Below, piece after piece: positions 39,915-52,811 of a stretch of 64,000 nt of DNA. A program made the translations under genes and the position numbers. The DNA lies in contig NC_134279.1 in assembly GCF_949628215.1 (NCBI RefSeq), forward strand, positions 49,030,266 through 49,094,265, given 5' to 3'. How positions within the stretch are numbered: position 1 is the stretch's first letter; each line of letters starts with the position of its first letter. Source of the stretch: Phalacrocorax aristotelis. Its lineage: Eukaryota > Chordata > Aves > Suliformes > Phalacrocoracidae. The notes under the pieces were generated by a model. It did no database searches. It was not told the DNA's origin and saw nothing but the letters and a program-made list of their open reading frames with translations.

Positions 39915-42900
39915 TAAACATAGGACTTTTCACTATGGGCTATCATTGTTGTGTTTCAAGTGCTGTGTCCCATAGGAATCGGGAGTGACTATTCCACTAC
40001 TCCTATCAGATGTGTTGTTAATCAAAACAAAGGATTGTTATAAACAAGTTTACACACACAGAAACTGCGCCCATGCTGGTCCTTTCCTTCAGGATTGGAG
40101 GTTTCAGTGGCTTTATGGGTTGCAAAAAACTTTATAGCCTCTTCTTTATCTCAACAGATAGGAGCATAAAAATGACACAGAGGTGGTGTGGAAGGGTAAG
40201 CACAAAAACAGGAAAAAGGGGTAGATGTTAGGAAGTTTTATATATAAAATGATACTTAACATTTAGTCATATACAGGACTTGATTCATATAATCAATAAG
40301 GGGTTTCTATAATAATTAGGTGATTTGGACTTGGAGTGTTAGTTTAATTGTAACTGGGTTAAGAATAACTTGCATTTTTTTTTTAATTAGGCTATTACAT
40401 TAATGAGACTAGCAATAAAGTCTTGGTTTCATATATAAGATGTGCTCCCTTTTTCCCATAACAGCCTTTTGACTGTAACGTCTAACTATTCCTTATTGCT
40501 GAGCTTTTCCTGAAACAAGGTCTAATTTCTTTTCTTTTTTTTTTTTAATCTTAGGTAACAGACACTTATTTTTAGTCAAAAGTTTCAATACTTAGTGATG
40601 CCTGCCCTGAATTTGATCTCCCTTCCTGTCAGCTTATAGACTTCAAGTGCAATCCTTCTTCTACTGACTATTTAATTCCTCCCTCAGTACAGAAGCTGGG
40701 TTCTTGACACGTGGAGAAAAAGATGGGTTAATAATGGAATTCATGAGCATTTAGAAGTTATAAAATTATTTTGAAGATTATAAAGCAAGGTTTTTATTTA
40801 AAGAATAGAGCCCTGTGGAGTTTTATTCATGTTATAAATTGTTATGCTCATCTTAAATCATAGATTCTCGAGAATGACTAGTACTGAAACTATTGTATTT
40901 AATTTGTCTGTAAGACGGTCTTTAGTTGATATCAAACTACTCTTAAAAACACAAGTGGTCATAATAGATCACAACAGGACAGGGACATTTCAGAGTCAGG
41001 AACATGATGGCATACGTTCACTGGTATGGACAGGTAGAATAGGGACAGCCAAGCTGATAGCATGGTCAGAACTGAGGAATGAAAGCAGATCGTCTGGGAC
41101 TGGAAAGGGGAAAGGATTAATTTGGGAAGAAGTAGTATTTCTAGGAGTTGTCCTGGAAAACTGAATTAACAACAGAATTAGTTGGGAGAGATGATCTGTA
41201 TGAACATAAATATTAATGAAGCAGTTAATATTTCTGCCTTCAAGCTTGGCAAAATTTATCGTGAGAAAGACATTGAATGTTATTAAACTATCAGGAAACA
41301 CTAGAAAATAGTGAACAAATTATTGGCATATTAGCCTTTCAGTCAGTCTGAAATAGAAGTTTGGGAATCTAAGGGCTTTATAGATGGTTTAATGTGCTGG
41401 TAGTATCTATATTTCTTTATGTCGGATGTACACATCTACTTGAATGTAGTATTTGTGGGACATGTCTTTCTGCATGACTTTAAGGTTGTAAACTGTGAAT
41501 ATATAATCCACAGATCTACATAATATTTTTATGTAAATTTAAAAATAATCACAAAGGCCTTAAAGACGTTTTTCCATGTGAATTTTTAAGTATCTGATAA
41601 TGTATCATTAAAAGGTGAACAAAAGTATCTCATTAATGTACTCTTAGTAGAACTTATTATTTTTATGTCATTCTTGCCCACATATGTTTTTCTGTTGTTA
41701 ACTAAGCCTACTTTGTAATTTGAGTGGCTGTCCTCCTCCGTCCCATCCTAACCTACCCTACTTTCTTAGGATTTGACTGTGTTATATTTTTAAAATATAC
41801 TTTTTACTGTATCAGCAGTTATTGGCTAGTAAGGGAAAAAAAGGACTTTGCCAGTTTCTTGAAACAAATGATTTATGACTAGGCCCTTTGTCTGTCAGAG
41901 TGCAGTGTTGGATTAGTTCTGTTTTACATTTCCAGATCATACATGATCAATAAAAGACTGCTGACTTAATATATTTACTTATAAAAGTGACAAATCACAG
42001 AAAGAGTTCCACTGAATGAGGTTAATTTTGCAGATGTTTAGCAGGCAAATTCACATTCTCCCACAACCTGGACAGATGGCAACTGATGACTTCCTTCGAA
42101 ATGAAACATATATTGCTTGTGTAATAGTGTAAAATAGCTAATTTTTACATTTATGAAATCTAATATGCCAAAACCCTCAGCTGGCATGAATCAATGAAGT
42201 TGTGCTGGTTTATGTGAACTGACAATGAGACATTGTGTTTCAGATACTGTTTTGTTCTAACTTTTGGGATAATCAGTATATACTTTTATGAATTACAAGC
42301 TTCTCAAAATATGCATGTATTGGTCAGTGTTTGGTAATAGGGATGGATTGAGTGATGAGTATTTTATTGAATTGGGCAAATATTATCTGTGACTGTTATT
42401 AATATATGTACTTTGCTGAATTTTATTTCTGTTTAAAATTCTAAAGGCTATTGACTGGTACTGGGAGTCTTTTCGACCCTATTCTTTATTGCAATCTCTC
42501 AGACACATCTTTGAGGTAGGAATAATGTTTTTAATTAGTAAATCCATAAAACTACATAATGAAATTCTTACTTCACACAGGCAAAATTGGAGATACAGTA
42601 CATGGGCTATAAGCCAGGCCTTTTCTTCCAAGAAATTCGGCTTTAGCATGTGCGATTTCCCAAGCCTCAGTGACAAGATAACAGACATCTGTAGTTCTTA
42701 ACTATTTGTAAACCACATTAATGATACTTAGAAAGTGCAGTTATTAGAAAAGAATTAAAGAATAACAGTCCATCTGTATTACTAGTTTGTGAACAAGATG
42801 TTCAAACAGAGTTTCTGTGATTCAGTTTTAAGTTTGGTGACCATGTATACTTATGTACTTGTGTATTATATTTTAAGGAGCTTTTTTTGGTTGGGTTGGT

Positions 42901-45226
42901 TTTTTTTTCGGTGCAGTTTAAGGGAAATAACAGTTCCCTTCAGTATGTCATAATTAATCTGATTTAACATGATACCATTTCAAAAGAAGGAAAAGGTGTG
43001 ATATTAACTGATTATAGAAGGATGTGCTATACACTGCAATACAGATTGATTACAACAGTATGTTTATTATGGATGATTCAAAGACTTACCTTCTAAAACA
43101 CATAAGAAGAAAAACAAAACAAGTAAAATAATTGCTGTATATTATGCCTATTGAAATAACATATACTGACTTCATATCTATGAACTTCCACTAGCCCAGT
43201 GAAAGAAGCAAATGTGCAAAGCACTCTCAAGTGAGCTATTCCAAATAAAATTACATTGTTGCATACAGTTACAGTTTAACTACAATAAATACCCTGTTAA
43301 TTGATTTAATATATTCATTAATATTCTCTTTGCTGGTAAATATGACATAATGCCAAACCTTCCTTGTTAACGTGAAAATTTTGCAATGAAGATGACAACC
43401 AATAAAACTAGCTGTCTGTAAGTGTTCAAGATTTGGTGATATAAGATCATATTCAGATTGTCAACATAATCAAGATAGTAGTATAAGAGAGAAATTCTTG
43501 TACGATCAGGTCAGGGTTATTTAGGCTAGAAGTCTTCAGTCTGTTGCATACAGGGGCTTCACTTCTTCACAGAGGTCCTTTGGCTTCACTGCAGCTCAGA
43601 CCAGAAATGGATAGGAAGTAGGAAAGAGAGGGGTCCCTGCAGGTGTGGTAGACTGCCAAGACACATGTTTTAGAGTTAAGTCTGTCCAGTGCTGATGACT
43701 GCTATAGGACAAATACACTACCTAAAACTTCCAGATAGAGCTCTAAACAATGTATTTGTGCTATGCTAGCCTTTCAATACAGGGGAATATGTAATGACTT
43801 GGAATGTAAAAAACACGTCAGGACTCATCCACTTGCACAGAAGCAACTAATTTTGGATCAGTTTCTAAGTCGATTTCCTTAGAATGGATGGAAACCACGA
43901 TTATTTTCATCAGTCATTTTAATGTTGACCATGAAGAGACTGATCTTGTGAGGTGCTGACTTACATTATCATGCTCATTGTCAATGAGCAGCTGACAAGG
44001 CTACTGATTGTCTTACATGAATCACCTGACTCCTTTGAAGCAATAGAATCTGATTAAAAGAAATCATTCCTGCAGTTAGACATCATTACGCTTTCACTTT
44101 TGTAATGAATTATTTTACAAATCTTACCTAAAAAATGCTTCAGAATGGCAGTAAATGCAAAATTAGTTTGAAGAGGGCAGCAAATATTTCCAATTTAAAT
44201 TAAATTCTAAAGTCTAACACCCATCCCTTCCCCCAAAGAAGAGCAAGAGATTAATTTCTTAAAATTATTGCTATATTTAGCAGCTCATAACATCACCAAC
44301 ATGCACATTTCTGTGATTTAGATTTAATACAAATATTTCAAAATATCAGATCTGAAAAACGCTGTCCATTTTTATTATAGGCCTATTCAATAAAATATAT
44401 ACCTTTGGTATAACGTGTTTTATTGCATATAGCAAACCATTTTCATTATCATCAAAAATATATTTTAGCACTTGTGAATTACAGGGGACTTTAATTCCTC
44501 ACATAACCCACAATATTGGATACAGTATCTTGAACCGGCTCATAAATATGTAGACATGATAAACATGTACATTTTCTGTTGGAAATGGCAAGTGAAAGAT
44601 CTTTGAGAATTCTAAATTTACTAATAATTAAGCTATTTAAACTATCTTTATGCTACTTTATTAGATGCATCATAAGACATTATTTTCATTGAAAATATAC
44701 TTTAAATAAGGCAAGTTTTGTAAGAATTTAAATAGTGTTTTTTCTTACATGAAAAACTTCTTTTCTTATAAGGTGGTCATGCCTCCCTTGCTATTTTGAA
44801 ATCACTACACACAAAGCAATGAAATTACAGAGCTAAGCATCCTCTAAGGATGAAATCACAGTGAAGAAAGCTGTGATACACTTCATGCTGTTAATCATGT
44901 TGTATCATATCACATCATATGATGATACCACACAATAGAAGAGAGCTGGTTATTTACACAGTGGTTCTGACTGGTAAATGTAAACAAAGATGAGTCAAGC
45001 ACCTTGGCAGTGCATTGACTTGCTAGCTCATCTCCAGGGTTTTACAACATTGTTCATTAGTTCTGTTGTCAACTTGACATGAGGCACCTATATTTAAGGT
45101 AAGAAACTGGTCAGTTGACTAAGTGTCAGTGGGATTTTCAAGTAAATATCTGTTCCCTTTTAGTTTATCATTAAGTCAAGGGTACGCTAATCTATGGTCC
45201 AAGAAAGATGAAATGCTGTTAAATTT

Positions 45227-45284
45227 TGTCCTGGTTTTGTCTGGGCTAGAGTTATTTTTAGTTAATTAGAGTTAAACCACCACA
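45227..45284 (+). mobile_element. 58-bp internally deleted LTR relic, family A
   Basis: The first ~35 bases (TGTCCTGGTTTTGTCTGGG, then CTAGAGTTA) match the 5' end of the LTRs at 17.0 and 52.8 kb. The last ~14 bases (GTTAAACCACCACA) match their 3' end. The roughly 520 bases normally between them are missing. The flanks AATTT (45222-45226) and GATTT (45285-45289) agree at four of five positions, as expected of an aged 5-bp target duplication. The element is therefore a genuine insertion that lost its middle, including promoter and poly(A) signals. Confidence 0.75.
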
Positions 45285-45289
45285 GATTT

Positions 45290-46765
45290 GTATGTAGTTT
45301 AAGGAATTATGTAACATAGAGTGACTGTCAGTTTCTAAGACATATAAGCTCAAGAAAATCTCCAGTACAGCAAGTAATAATTTAAACGAACTGTTTGGGT
45401 AAAGTCCACATTTTAATATAGATTAACAGAAGTCTGATGGCTATTCAGAAACTCTTAGTCCAGTTGAAATGATTGGAATTGGTTTGGAAAAGCTCAAGTG
45501 TACTTGAACACTACAGTATGCTTCCCCTCACTGAAGAGGTGCCTGCTGACAGTGGAAAGTCCACACAGCAGGTCCTGTCCTGAGAGTCATATGTTCCTCC
45601 TTGTACCAGGGTCAGAAGTAGTGTCTTCTCTTTTCTATTTAAAGGTGTCTAATTGTTCTAGGTTATTACACTGTGTTCATCATTGTGGTAAACACCTGTT
45701 TATTATTTTGAAAAGCGTATCTGTGACAGATTACAAAATAACCTATAGTCTCAGGCTATTCTCAGGAGATCAAGTTGAGAAAGATGTTAAATTCTCATCC
45801 TGTAAATATTTCTTATTTCCCAGGGGTTTGTGAGGTTAAGATTGCACTAACCAGGCAAAACTGTCATCCCCACCCACTGTCCCTCTTAAATACATTAATC
45901 GTCTTCTCACAGAGGTTTAGATCTTCTGTACTGTACACAAGTGACAAATAATGGTCCTTCCTTACTTATGTTTCTAGGAGGTGTTTCCCCAGAAATTCCT
46001 CTGGGGCTCTTCCCGCTTTCGTGAACTATTGTCTCTTCAGAAAGAATGGTGGTCTATACTTCTCTTCCCACCCCTTCTACACCTTTTTTTAGTGCCCAAA
46101 AGGCTTGTGCTGATGAAACATGGCTCTTTTCTTTCCTTGTTGTTTACCCTCCTGCCCTCGCAGCTTTGACGATAATATTTCTCCTCTGAAAAGCTATTTT
46201 AAAATTGTGAAGTCAATTGAGAATACCATTCCTAGGAGGGCTGGTGAGGTTTAATCTCAAAAAAAATGAATAATCATATCCATGTTAGGAGCAAAACAAT
46301 ATATGTAGAGGTACGTATCAAAAATACTAACGAATTTTCAGTTACCTTGATTTCTCACTTCACGTTTCCTAATATATTTCATAATGGTCTGATTTAATTT
46401 TCTAAAAGAAGTTCTCAGAGGTTTTAGAATCAGGACCATAACCTGGCCAGAAGCAGCAGGCAGAAAGTAGTAGGAATAGTTTTGTGATTTCTTTTATTGG
46501 GCCAGGCAATGTGGATACTTCTGTTTCAATCTGTTTCTAGTTGTTTATCTGCATTTAATGAAAAAAAGTATCCATGCATAATTTTGTAATTCCCTCAAGG
46601 ATATAATCGTGTTGTTATATGAGAGATATACCATTGTATAACAGGATCTGTATGTCAAGTAACTGGAGTTCCCAAATACCATGCAAGGAATTTGATCAAA
46701 GTGCTTTCAGTGTAGAAGAGATTTTTCACTATAATATTTAACAGTAGGTCTAACAAAACAGATAC
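45290..46765. other. flank downstream of MTNR1A, possible long 3' UTR
   Basis: Lies just 3' of MTNR1A, read on the minus strand. No protein-coding exon is recognised. The 111-codon plus-strand open frame near 45.5-45.8 kb has no motif. Besides the proximal poly(A) signal at 46766-46771, a second minus-strand AATAAA lies at 46493-46498, so part of this stretch may be 3' UTR. Confidence 0.45.
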
Positions 46766-46771
46766 TTTATT
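46766..46771 (-). terminator. candidate MTNR1A poly(A) signal
   Basis: The minus strand carries AATAAA 34 bases after the MTNR1A stop codon. Use of this site would give a very short 3' UTR. A second AATAAA at 46493-46498 is an alternative. Which is used cannot be told from sequence. Confidence 0.4.
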
Positions 46772-46805
46772 TGGATGCTCTTGAGTGACAGTAAGATTCC
46801 CATTT

Positions 46806-47674
46806 TCAGACAGAGTCCACCTTCACTTGATTGTTGTTTGTAATCAATGGAGAAGGTTTACTTTTCATCCTGTCTCCCACATCATTAGAACTATCCTGGA
46901 AAAAAACTTTTGCTGTACAGAAAGTGACAATAATTCTTTTGTATTCTCTTCTGAAGTTCTGGTTCAGGAGTCCATATATGATAGCATTAAGGCAGCTGTT
47001 GAAATATGCCATGTAATAGCTAGATACAAACAACCACTCTGGAATCCTAGGGGTTATAGTTTCAGGATTGACAGCCACAGCAAGGCCTATAAAGTTCAAA
47101 GGAGCCCAGCAGAATGCAAATAGTACAAATACCACAAACATGGTTACAAAGTTTCTGAAGTCATGTGGTTTTAGTCTGGGGTTGTTATCTGGTTTAACCC
47201 TTCGCCTTACCTGAATAACCAGGATCCATATCCTCAAGTAACAGAAAGTAACTATGGCTATGGGAAGCAGGAAATGGAAAAACACAACTGCTATTGTATA
47301 TGCTGAGCTCACAGATTGTGCAAATGTACATGAGTAAATCCTGGGATCATATTGTAGCGATCCCACAAACAGGTTGGGCACAATAGCAACAAATGTTAGG
47401 ACCCAGATAAGAACAACATAGCACAATGAATTCTTGTCGCTGTACAGCTTGTCGTATTTAAGACTGTGGCAGATATAGCAGTACCGATTGATAGCGATGC
47501 CTGTAATATTGAAGATGGATCCAATGACACTTAGGCCCATCAAGAAGCCACTAATCTGGCAGTGAAGGTATCCCAGATTCCATCCATTGTGAAATACAGA
47601 TGTGAGGACCAGTGGATATGGGTAGATTGCTACAACCAAGTCTGCAACTGCCAGGCTTACAACAAACACATTTC
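46806..47674 (-). CDS. MTNR1A: melatonin receptor type 1A, exon 2 (C-terminal ~82% of the protein)
   Basis: Encodes TM2 to the C-terminus of a class A G-protein-coupled receptor for melatonin, which couples mainly to Gi/o at the plasma membrane. Counting from the split glycine codon, visible hallmarks are LAVAD in TM2 (residues 8-12), the disulfide cysteines C39 and C116, NRY (63-65, in place of DRY) followed by [15 protein letters not shown]134 in TM5, CWAPLN in TM6 (189-194), NAIIY in TM7 (230-234, in place of NPxxY), a possible palmitoylated C253, and a C-terminal [12 protein letters not shown] and NAxxY are melatonin-receptor signatures; the KVDSV end and overall match point to MT1 (Mel1a), not Mel1b or Mel1c. 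H134 and N194 correspond to H195 and N255 of human MT1. The 289 residues plus about 61 from exon 1 give about 350, the usual length. The exon starts after the acceptor TTTTACAG, phase 1 within a Gly codon, as expected for the conserved intron. The frame is intact to TGA. The upstream in-frame ATG at 47699 is intronic and not the start. Confidence 0.97.
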
Positions 47675-47690
47675 CTGTAAAATAAACATA
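47675..47690 (-). other. splice acceptor of MTNR1A exon 2
   Basis: The minus strand reads a T-rich tract (TTTATTTTACAG) ending in AG at 47676-47675, immediately before GAAATGTG of the exon. The phase is 1: the first base of the Gly codon of AG-N-(I/V)-FVVS comes from exon 1. The position matches the single conserved intron of vertebrate melatonin receptors after the first intracellular loop. Confidence 0.9.
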
Positions 47691-50600
47691 AAAAAGCAAG
47701 TATTAGTTTTTCTTTTCTCTTTTCTCCTTCTTCTGCTCTCAATATATTTTCCTTAGCTGCTGATTCTCAAAACTATTTTTTTAATATATATTTCAAATAT
47801 CTTAATATGCATATTCTCTCACTAATCTTATGCTTTAAATCACCAGGTAGAAATATTAAACCTGTAAACACCTACAGCGAAAACCATAGAAATTATATGG
47901 CTCAGGATGCTTTTTTTTTGTTTGTTTAAATTTTGCTACATGCACAAAGTACCACATTTGATATTTATGCTAGTGGCAGCTGGGACAAATGGCCTCAGCG
48001 ACAAGATTGCAACACTACTTTTCATAGATTTTGTATCTGGATTTATAAATATCTCTCTCTTGATGATGTCTGTAGTTGTTTCTTCTTTTGCTCGGGAATT
48101 CACTGCCAGACTGAAATATGCTTATCCTGAAGGCTTTGGCAGAATTCCAGATCATTTCAGCACAAACACCAGAGCTCCTTTAAGCAGAAGACAAGGGGAA
48201 AAAAATATTGCTTTCGGTATTTACCCTTGACATAGTCACAAGTGATACAAGAATGGATAGAGAGACTATATGAAACTCAGAGCTCTGTGTTTATCTTATG
48301 AATCAAGAAGTGGAAAGTAAATGAAAAGTTGCTGTTGGCAGGATTTTTTTTCCCTGCCCAGAATATTGCAGGTTTGATGAATTTTCACCATATAAACTCC
48401 AGATGGGACAAAGAACCAGGACACTTATTTAAATGTCATACTTAGAAGAACCTTATTTATATTTGTTTATAAATTTTCTACTTCGCTGGAGACTGTCCAT
48501 CCCGCACTTCTCTCTGCCATCCACTGAAACTTCTGGTGGTGCTCTCCAGTCATATTGCTAATACTATGGTTATTCACCCACTTGAGTCAAAAGATTCAGC
48601 TGTAAGAACAAAGGTAAAAGTGTGTGGTGTTTTTTCCTTTGCTGAAAGATAGGTGGTATACTTTTCTCTGAATAGTTTTAGAAACCCTGTGCTTTGGGAA
48701 CAACTGAATCTAGGAAGAGTAGGCACTCCGTCTCTGAATCGGCCAAATTTCAGTCTTCCACAAACTGGTGTGTCATGGTTGTCCCAGCTCACCTTCTCAG
48801 TCGGCTGCTGTAGAGTGACAAACTGAAAGTCTTGGAAATACAAGCTGTTTCATATGGAAATTGAAGGCTAGCAGGACATCCTGGGAGCCTGTCTTTTTAA
48901 CAAGATCCTGAGCTTCGAAACCAAGTCCCAGGCTATCAGCTCACGGTTAGCATGTCGGCTGGATGACCAAGGCAATGGGTAGAAACTGCCTGGAAACAAG
49001 ATACCTGCTTGCAGAGAGGACATTTAACCTGCCTTTCAGGAAGGGTTATCTTCAAAGTTTACTTCAGATACATTTTCCTTGTGAGCACAGAAAATTTGTC
49101 ATTACGATAAAATAGAAAATTCAAGTAAAAATTTATTTGGGTTTAATATGTTTGTTGCATATTTTCAGGCTCTGAAGATGGATCTGAAATGAAGTTGAGC
49201 CTTCATATGTTATATAATACACAATTTAAAAATATCATCCCAGATTTAGGCACCCACCATTAGTGGAAAATATTGATATTTTATGGCATATCGTGAAATT
49301 AAACTCTTCTGTTTGTGGAACAGTTGGTATTGTAGAGGTGAATGTATACCATAAAATAGATATATGAAAAATTAGTTTTTATCTTCAGAGTTGGCTTTGA
49401 ACAGAATGGTATAAACAAAGCCTGAAGCTCCATACTGAACCATTTTTTTAAAAAGCCACAAAATAAAAATCTTGAATATCTCTTCCTTAAACAAAAAGCA
49501 TTCATTCTCTTTTGAGAGTGAGATTACATTGCTGTGAAAATATATGCTTTATGTAACTAAAGAATGCATTAGTGTACATTAACACCAGGTAGCTGAACTG
49601 AAGAGGTAGTGGTTGAATTTCTTGCCTTTGACATAAGTCAAATAAACTTTAAAAAGTTTAAGCAAATGATGTGCTACAGATATATGTGGGAAGAAAGAAA
49701 ATCTACTGGTAACCAGCTTTAGCAGGCTATTTTGTTAGATGCAGTCTAAAGCAAAGTTCCATTAAACATTTTCACCACACTTACTGAAAAAGACACCTTT
49801 CTGCTCAGCAAATACATACCAACATGAGACCTACCTGCTGAATAAAAAACTGCATTAAAGCGACAAACAACAAACAAGTGCTCTCCTAGAAAATTTGACT
49901 TTTCCAACATAAACTGCAGGTAAAAAATGTTACCCTGACAGATTATTAAAAAATGTTTATGGGATTCATTTTCATGATGCCAAAAAGAATATAAGAGCAT
50001 CAGATAAGAACTACATGGTGTGGTTGTTTGTATCAGTAGCAACTTGTGTCTGCATAACATATAGAAATTACTATTTGGGTTGTTATTCCCTACGTTTAGT
50101 GCTAAGTATGTCCTGAAGTCAATGAGAATTAGAAAGTTTCCAGAAATTTCTAGCAACTTAAGTGCAGAATATTAACCAAAAAGAAATTACAGCTACTTAG
50201 TATAAGGGGTGCTGAATGTCTCCCATAGACTTCGACTGAAGGGCTGAGCACTTTGCCAGCAGATGAAAAAGGACAAATTCTCTCTTCAATTTTAGAATTG
50301 AGGGAGATGTGGTCTACAGAGCTCTTTCCTCAAGTGCTGACACCGTGAAGCATTTTACCTCTCCCAAAACTTTTAGCCTGGCCAAAAAAAAAAAAAAAAT
50401 TGTAAAAAAGGGAAACAGCTTATCTATGGAACAAAATAACAATGTTTTAAAACATTAGGGACTCCAGCTAGAATTTTTCCGTACTAAGGAAATCTGAATT
50501 AATTTTAGAGAACATCTCAGTTTTCTGACAACATTGGTAAGGCTACTATTTCTCCTCCTTTTTTTTTCCAAGATATTTCTGTGCCTTTTAATATTGGTTG

Positions 50601-52811
50601 CTAGGTCACTATTTCTGTTCACCTATTTCAAATTATTTCCTATATAAATAATGTATTGGCTTCTTACAACAAATACTTTCCTGACATCATCGAGTTTTCA
50701 TCATAGTGCTACATTTTGAAGTATATAATGTTACATTTCCTGTTTATGCATTAGTGCTTCAGGTTGCATCAAATTCAGCTAAGAAGGATTTAGTCTTTAT
50801 GCTAACTGGAGATGCTTTTGCTTTTAGGTTCATCAACTAAACAGTTCATGCAGCTATCATTGAAGTCACTTATGAAGCTTTTGTTTCAGTGGCCATCAAC
50901 TCAGACCTCTAACGTGTACTTATTAAGTATATCTTTAGCAAAGAGGATAGTGTAAACATTTACAGTGTTGGACCAGTTTCAAGATTGAACTTAATTTCTA
51001 ACTACCAGGTCCGTGCCACTCTTATCTACTGTCTTTTTATCACCTGTCAGATATTGCCAGGTATGCTAACAGTCATTTCTGATTGTTTCATAATTAGGCT
51101 TAATTAACAGGATGTTTTGCTATAAATTTGGATCAGGTTTTCTAGCATTTGTGATGTATTCAAATATCATATTGCCAATATTGTTATGTCCACAGTTTTT
51201 ATATATTTAATGGCACCAAAGTTTTTATTTATATTTTAAAGCACTGGTATCTGATGACTCGAATACTTCTACTAATTTTCTTCAAGGATAGTTTACAGAA
51301 ATTTTTTTAGCATTTTGAAATGTTTCTCATTAATCCAGCTCTTGCTCAGAATGTTAATCTGGGGTTTTATGCTACTAGCTGAAAACAAGACTAAGATTAG
51401 GTGCGTGCTAGTAAATGCCTGCAGCAGAAAACTTAAATGTGGTACCTCATAACTGAGCACAGCACTGTACTGGCACATTTGCAACTAGCAAAAGTGACAG
51501 CATTGATAGATAGCTGGCAAAAACACCTGGTTTAGAAAACTAGTAACTCCCCTTCACAGCTGAATGGTAGGCGTAAGTCTCTGATTCTAGAACATAAGAT
51601 ATCACATGAAATACTGCAATGGGCTAGTTTATGACGAAAGCAAAATTAGAAGGCTAAGCATAGTATTCAATACTATATGCTTTGTTTTGCCACTAAGAGC
51701 TGAACTTCTTCCTTAGAAAAGCATTTTGTTAGGCCTTTGCTTTTCTTATGGCTGTTTCCATACACAAAATTATGTCTCAATGACAAATATTAACACTAGA
51801 TTTGTTTCACATTCCGTGAACCTTTTTGCCCTGAATGTTGTTCCATAGCACCGGTATTTCACTTTTAAAACATCACAAACTACAAAATCAAGGAGAGAAA
51901 GCTGGTTTTGTGAGTGCCTGATGCAAATTTAATAAAATATCCTTGTTCATGTATCTGGAGACAGAGCTTGGCTCTACAGGCTCAGTAACCCTTCTCCTTG
52001 GGACCTCAATGAGTCATAATGTTTTAAGAAAAAGATCTGTCCATAATCTCTCTAGAATCAATCTAACATTGGAAAGTTGCTGTACAGTCTGGGATTCCAC
52101 AAAGGTCACACGGAATAACAATTACTAAATACCTGTAAGTGGGCTCATTGACCACTATTTCTTAGGCAAAACCCCAAAGCCAAGTAAGGTTACCCAGACA
52201 AGCAGTTGTGCAGACAGTCCCAGTTTCACTGAAGGAAGATTTTAAAGGTTTAAGAAACTAACAGTCCTTGCAGCTCAGCATCAAAATAGCACAAAACAGC
52301 TGAGCAAAAAATGTAGGAATAAATATTACATAAGCTCCAGTTACTCCTGGGAGCTTCATTCACTTTACAGATCGTAATATCAACTCCCTTAGATCTGAAA
52401 AGTCTATTTTTAAACTAAAGGCACTATTTATAAACCTGGCCTGAATCAAGAAGTCCACGTGCACATTAAATTTGAATAGCGTGATGGGCCTATGGGTTTT
52501 ACTTCTCATTAGCAAATTAACCCTGAAGCTGCAGGTGGTAATGCAGGGTAATTTGAATGGCTTAAAGCCCACAATGAACCTTTTAGCTTTAAGTACATGT
52601 AGGAAAACCTTTCCCCTTACTTTTAGGATTAAAAAAGACCTTGTATGATTTAGTGATTTTCTTAAAAGCTCATTCAAATGTGCAGCTCTGTCACAAAATA
52701 GAAGGGATTTTCTGACCCTCTATCATCTAGTTGGGACACTAATGAAACCAGCTGTGTAATTACAAATATGGCAATTGCCTATAGCTTTAATGATACCAGG
52801 CACGTAGCTTG
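47691..52811 (-). other. MTNR1A intron 1, 3' part
   Basis: No further MTNR1A coding sequence is seen. Open frames of 107 codons (plus, about 47.9-48.2 kb), 89 codons (minus, about 48.6-48.8 kb) and 136 codons (minus, about 49.7-50.2 kb) lack receptor motifs or any other recognised domain and appear to be chance. A 16-base A-run lies near 50.38-50.40 kb. Confidence 0.65.

Larger units (their letters stand above)
38966..45221. other. non-coding DNA, no gene recognised
   Basis: AT-rich sequence with short simple repeats and no recognisable exon. An imperfect palindrome lies at 44902-44928 (7-bp stem GTATCAT/ATGATAC, 13-base loop). The paired open frames at about 40.84-41.30 kb on opposite strands have no motif. 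Confidence 0.6.

Noticed and set aside
46785..47123. 112-codon plus-strand open frame (and a 61-codon one beside it)
   Set aside because: It is the antisense shadow of MTNR1A exon 2, whose minus-strand frame has unmistakable receptor motifs.
47675..47699. In-frame ATG at 47699 as start of MTNR1A
   Set aside because: It precedes a clear splice acceptor and encodes residues unlike any melatonin receptor; TM1 would be missing. It is intronic read-through.
47907..48230. 107-codon plus-strand open frame with a hydrophobic N-terminal half
   Set aside because: Lies in the intron opposite to MTNR1A, with no recognised family or promoter; hydrophobicity follows from T-rich DNA.
48574..48843. 89-codon minus-strand open frame, somewhat protein-like
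   Set aside because: No recognised family and no convincing splice sites at its ends; not enough to call an exon.
49746..50156. 136-codon minus-strand open frame in MTNR1A intron
   Set aside because: No MT1 exon 1 motifs, no donor in the right phase noticed, no recognised domain; judged chance.
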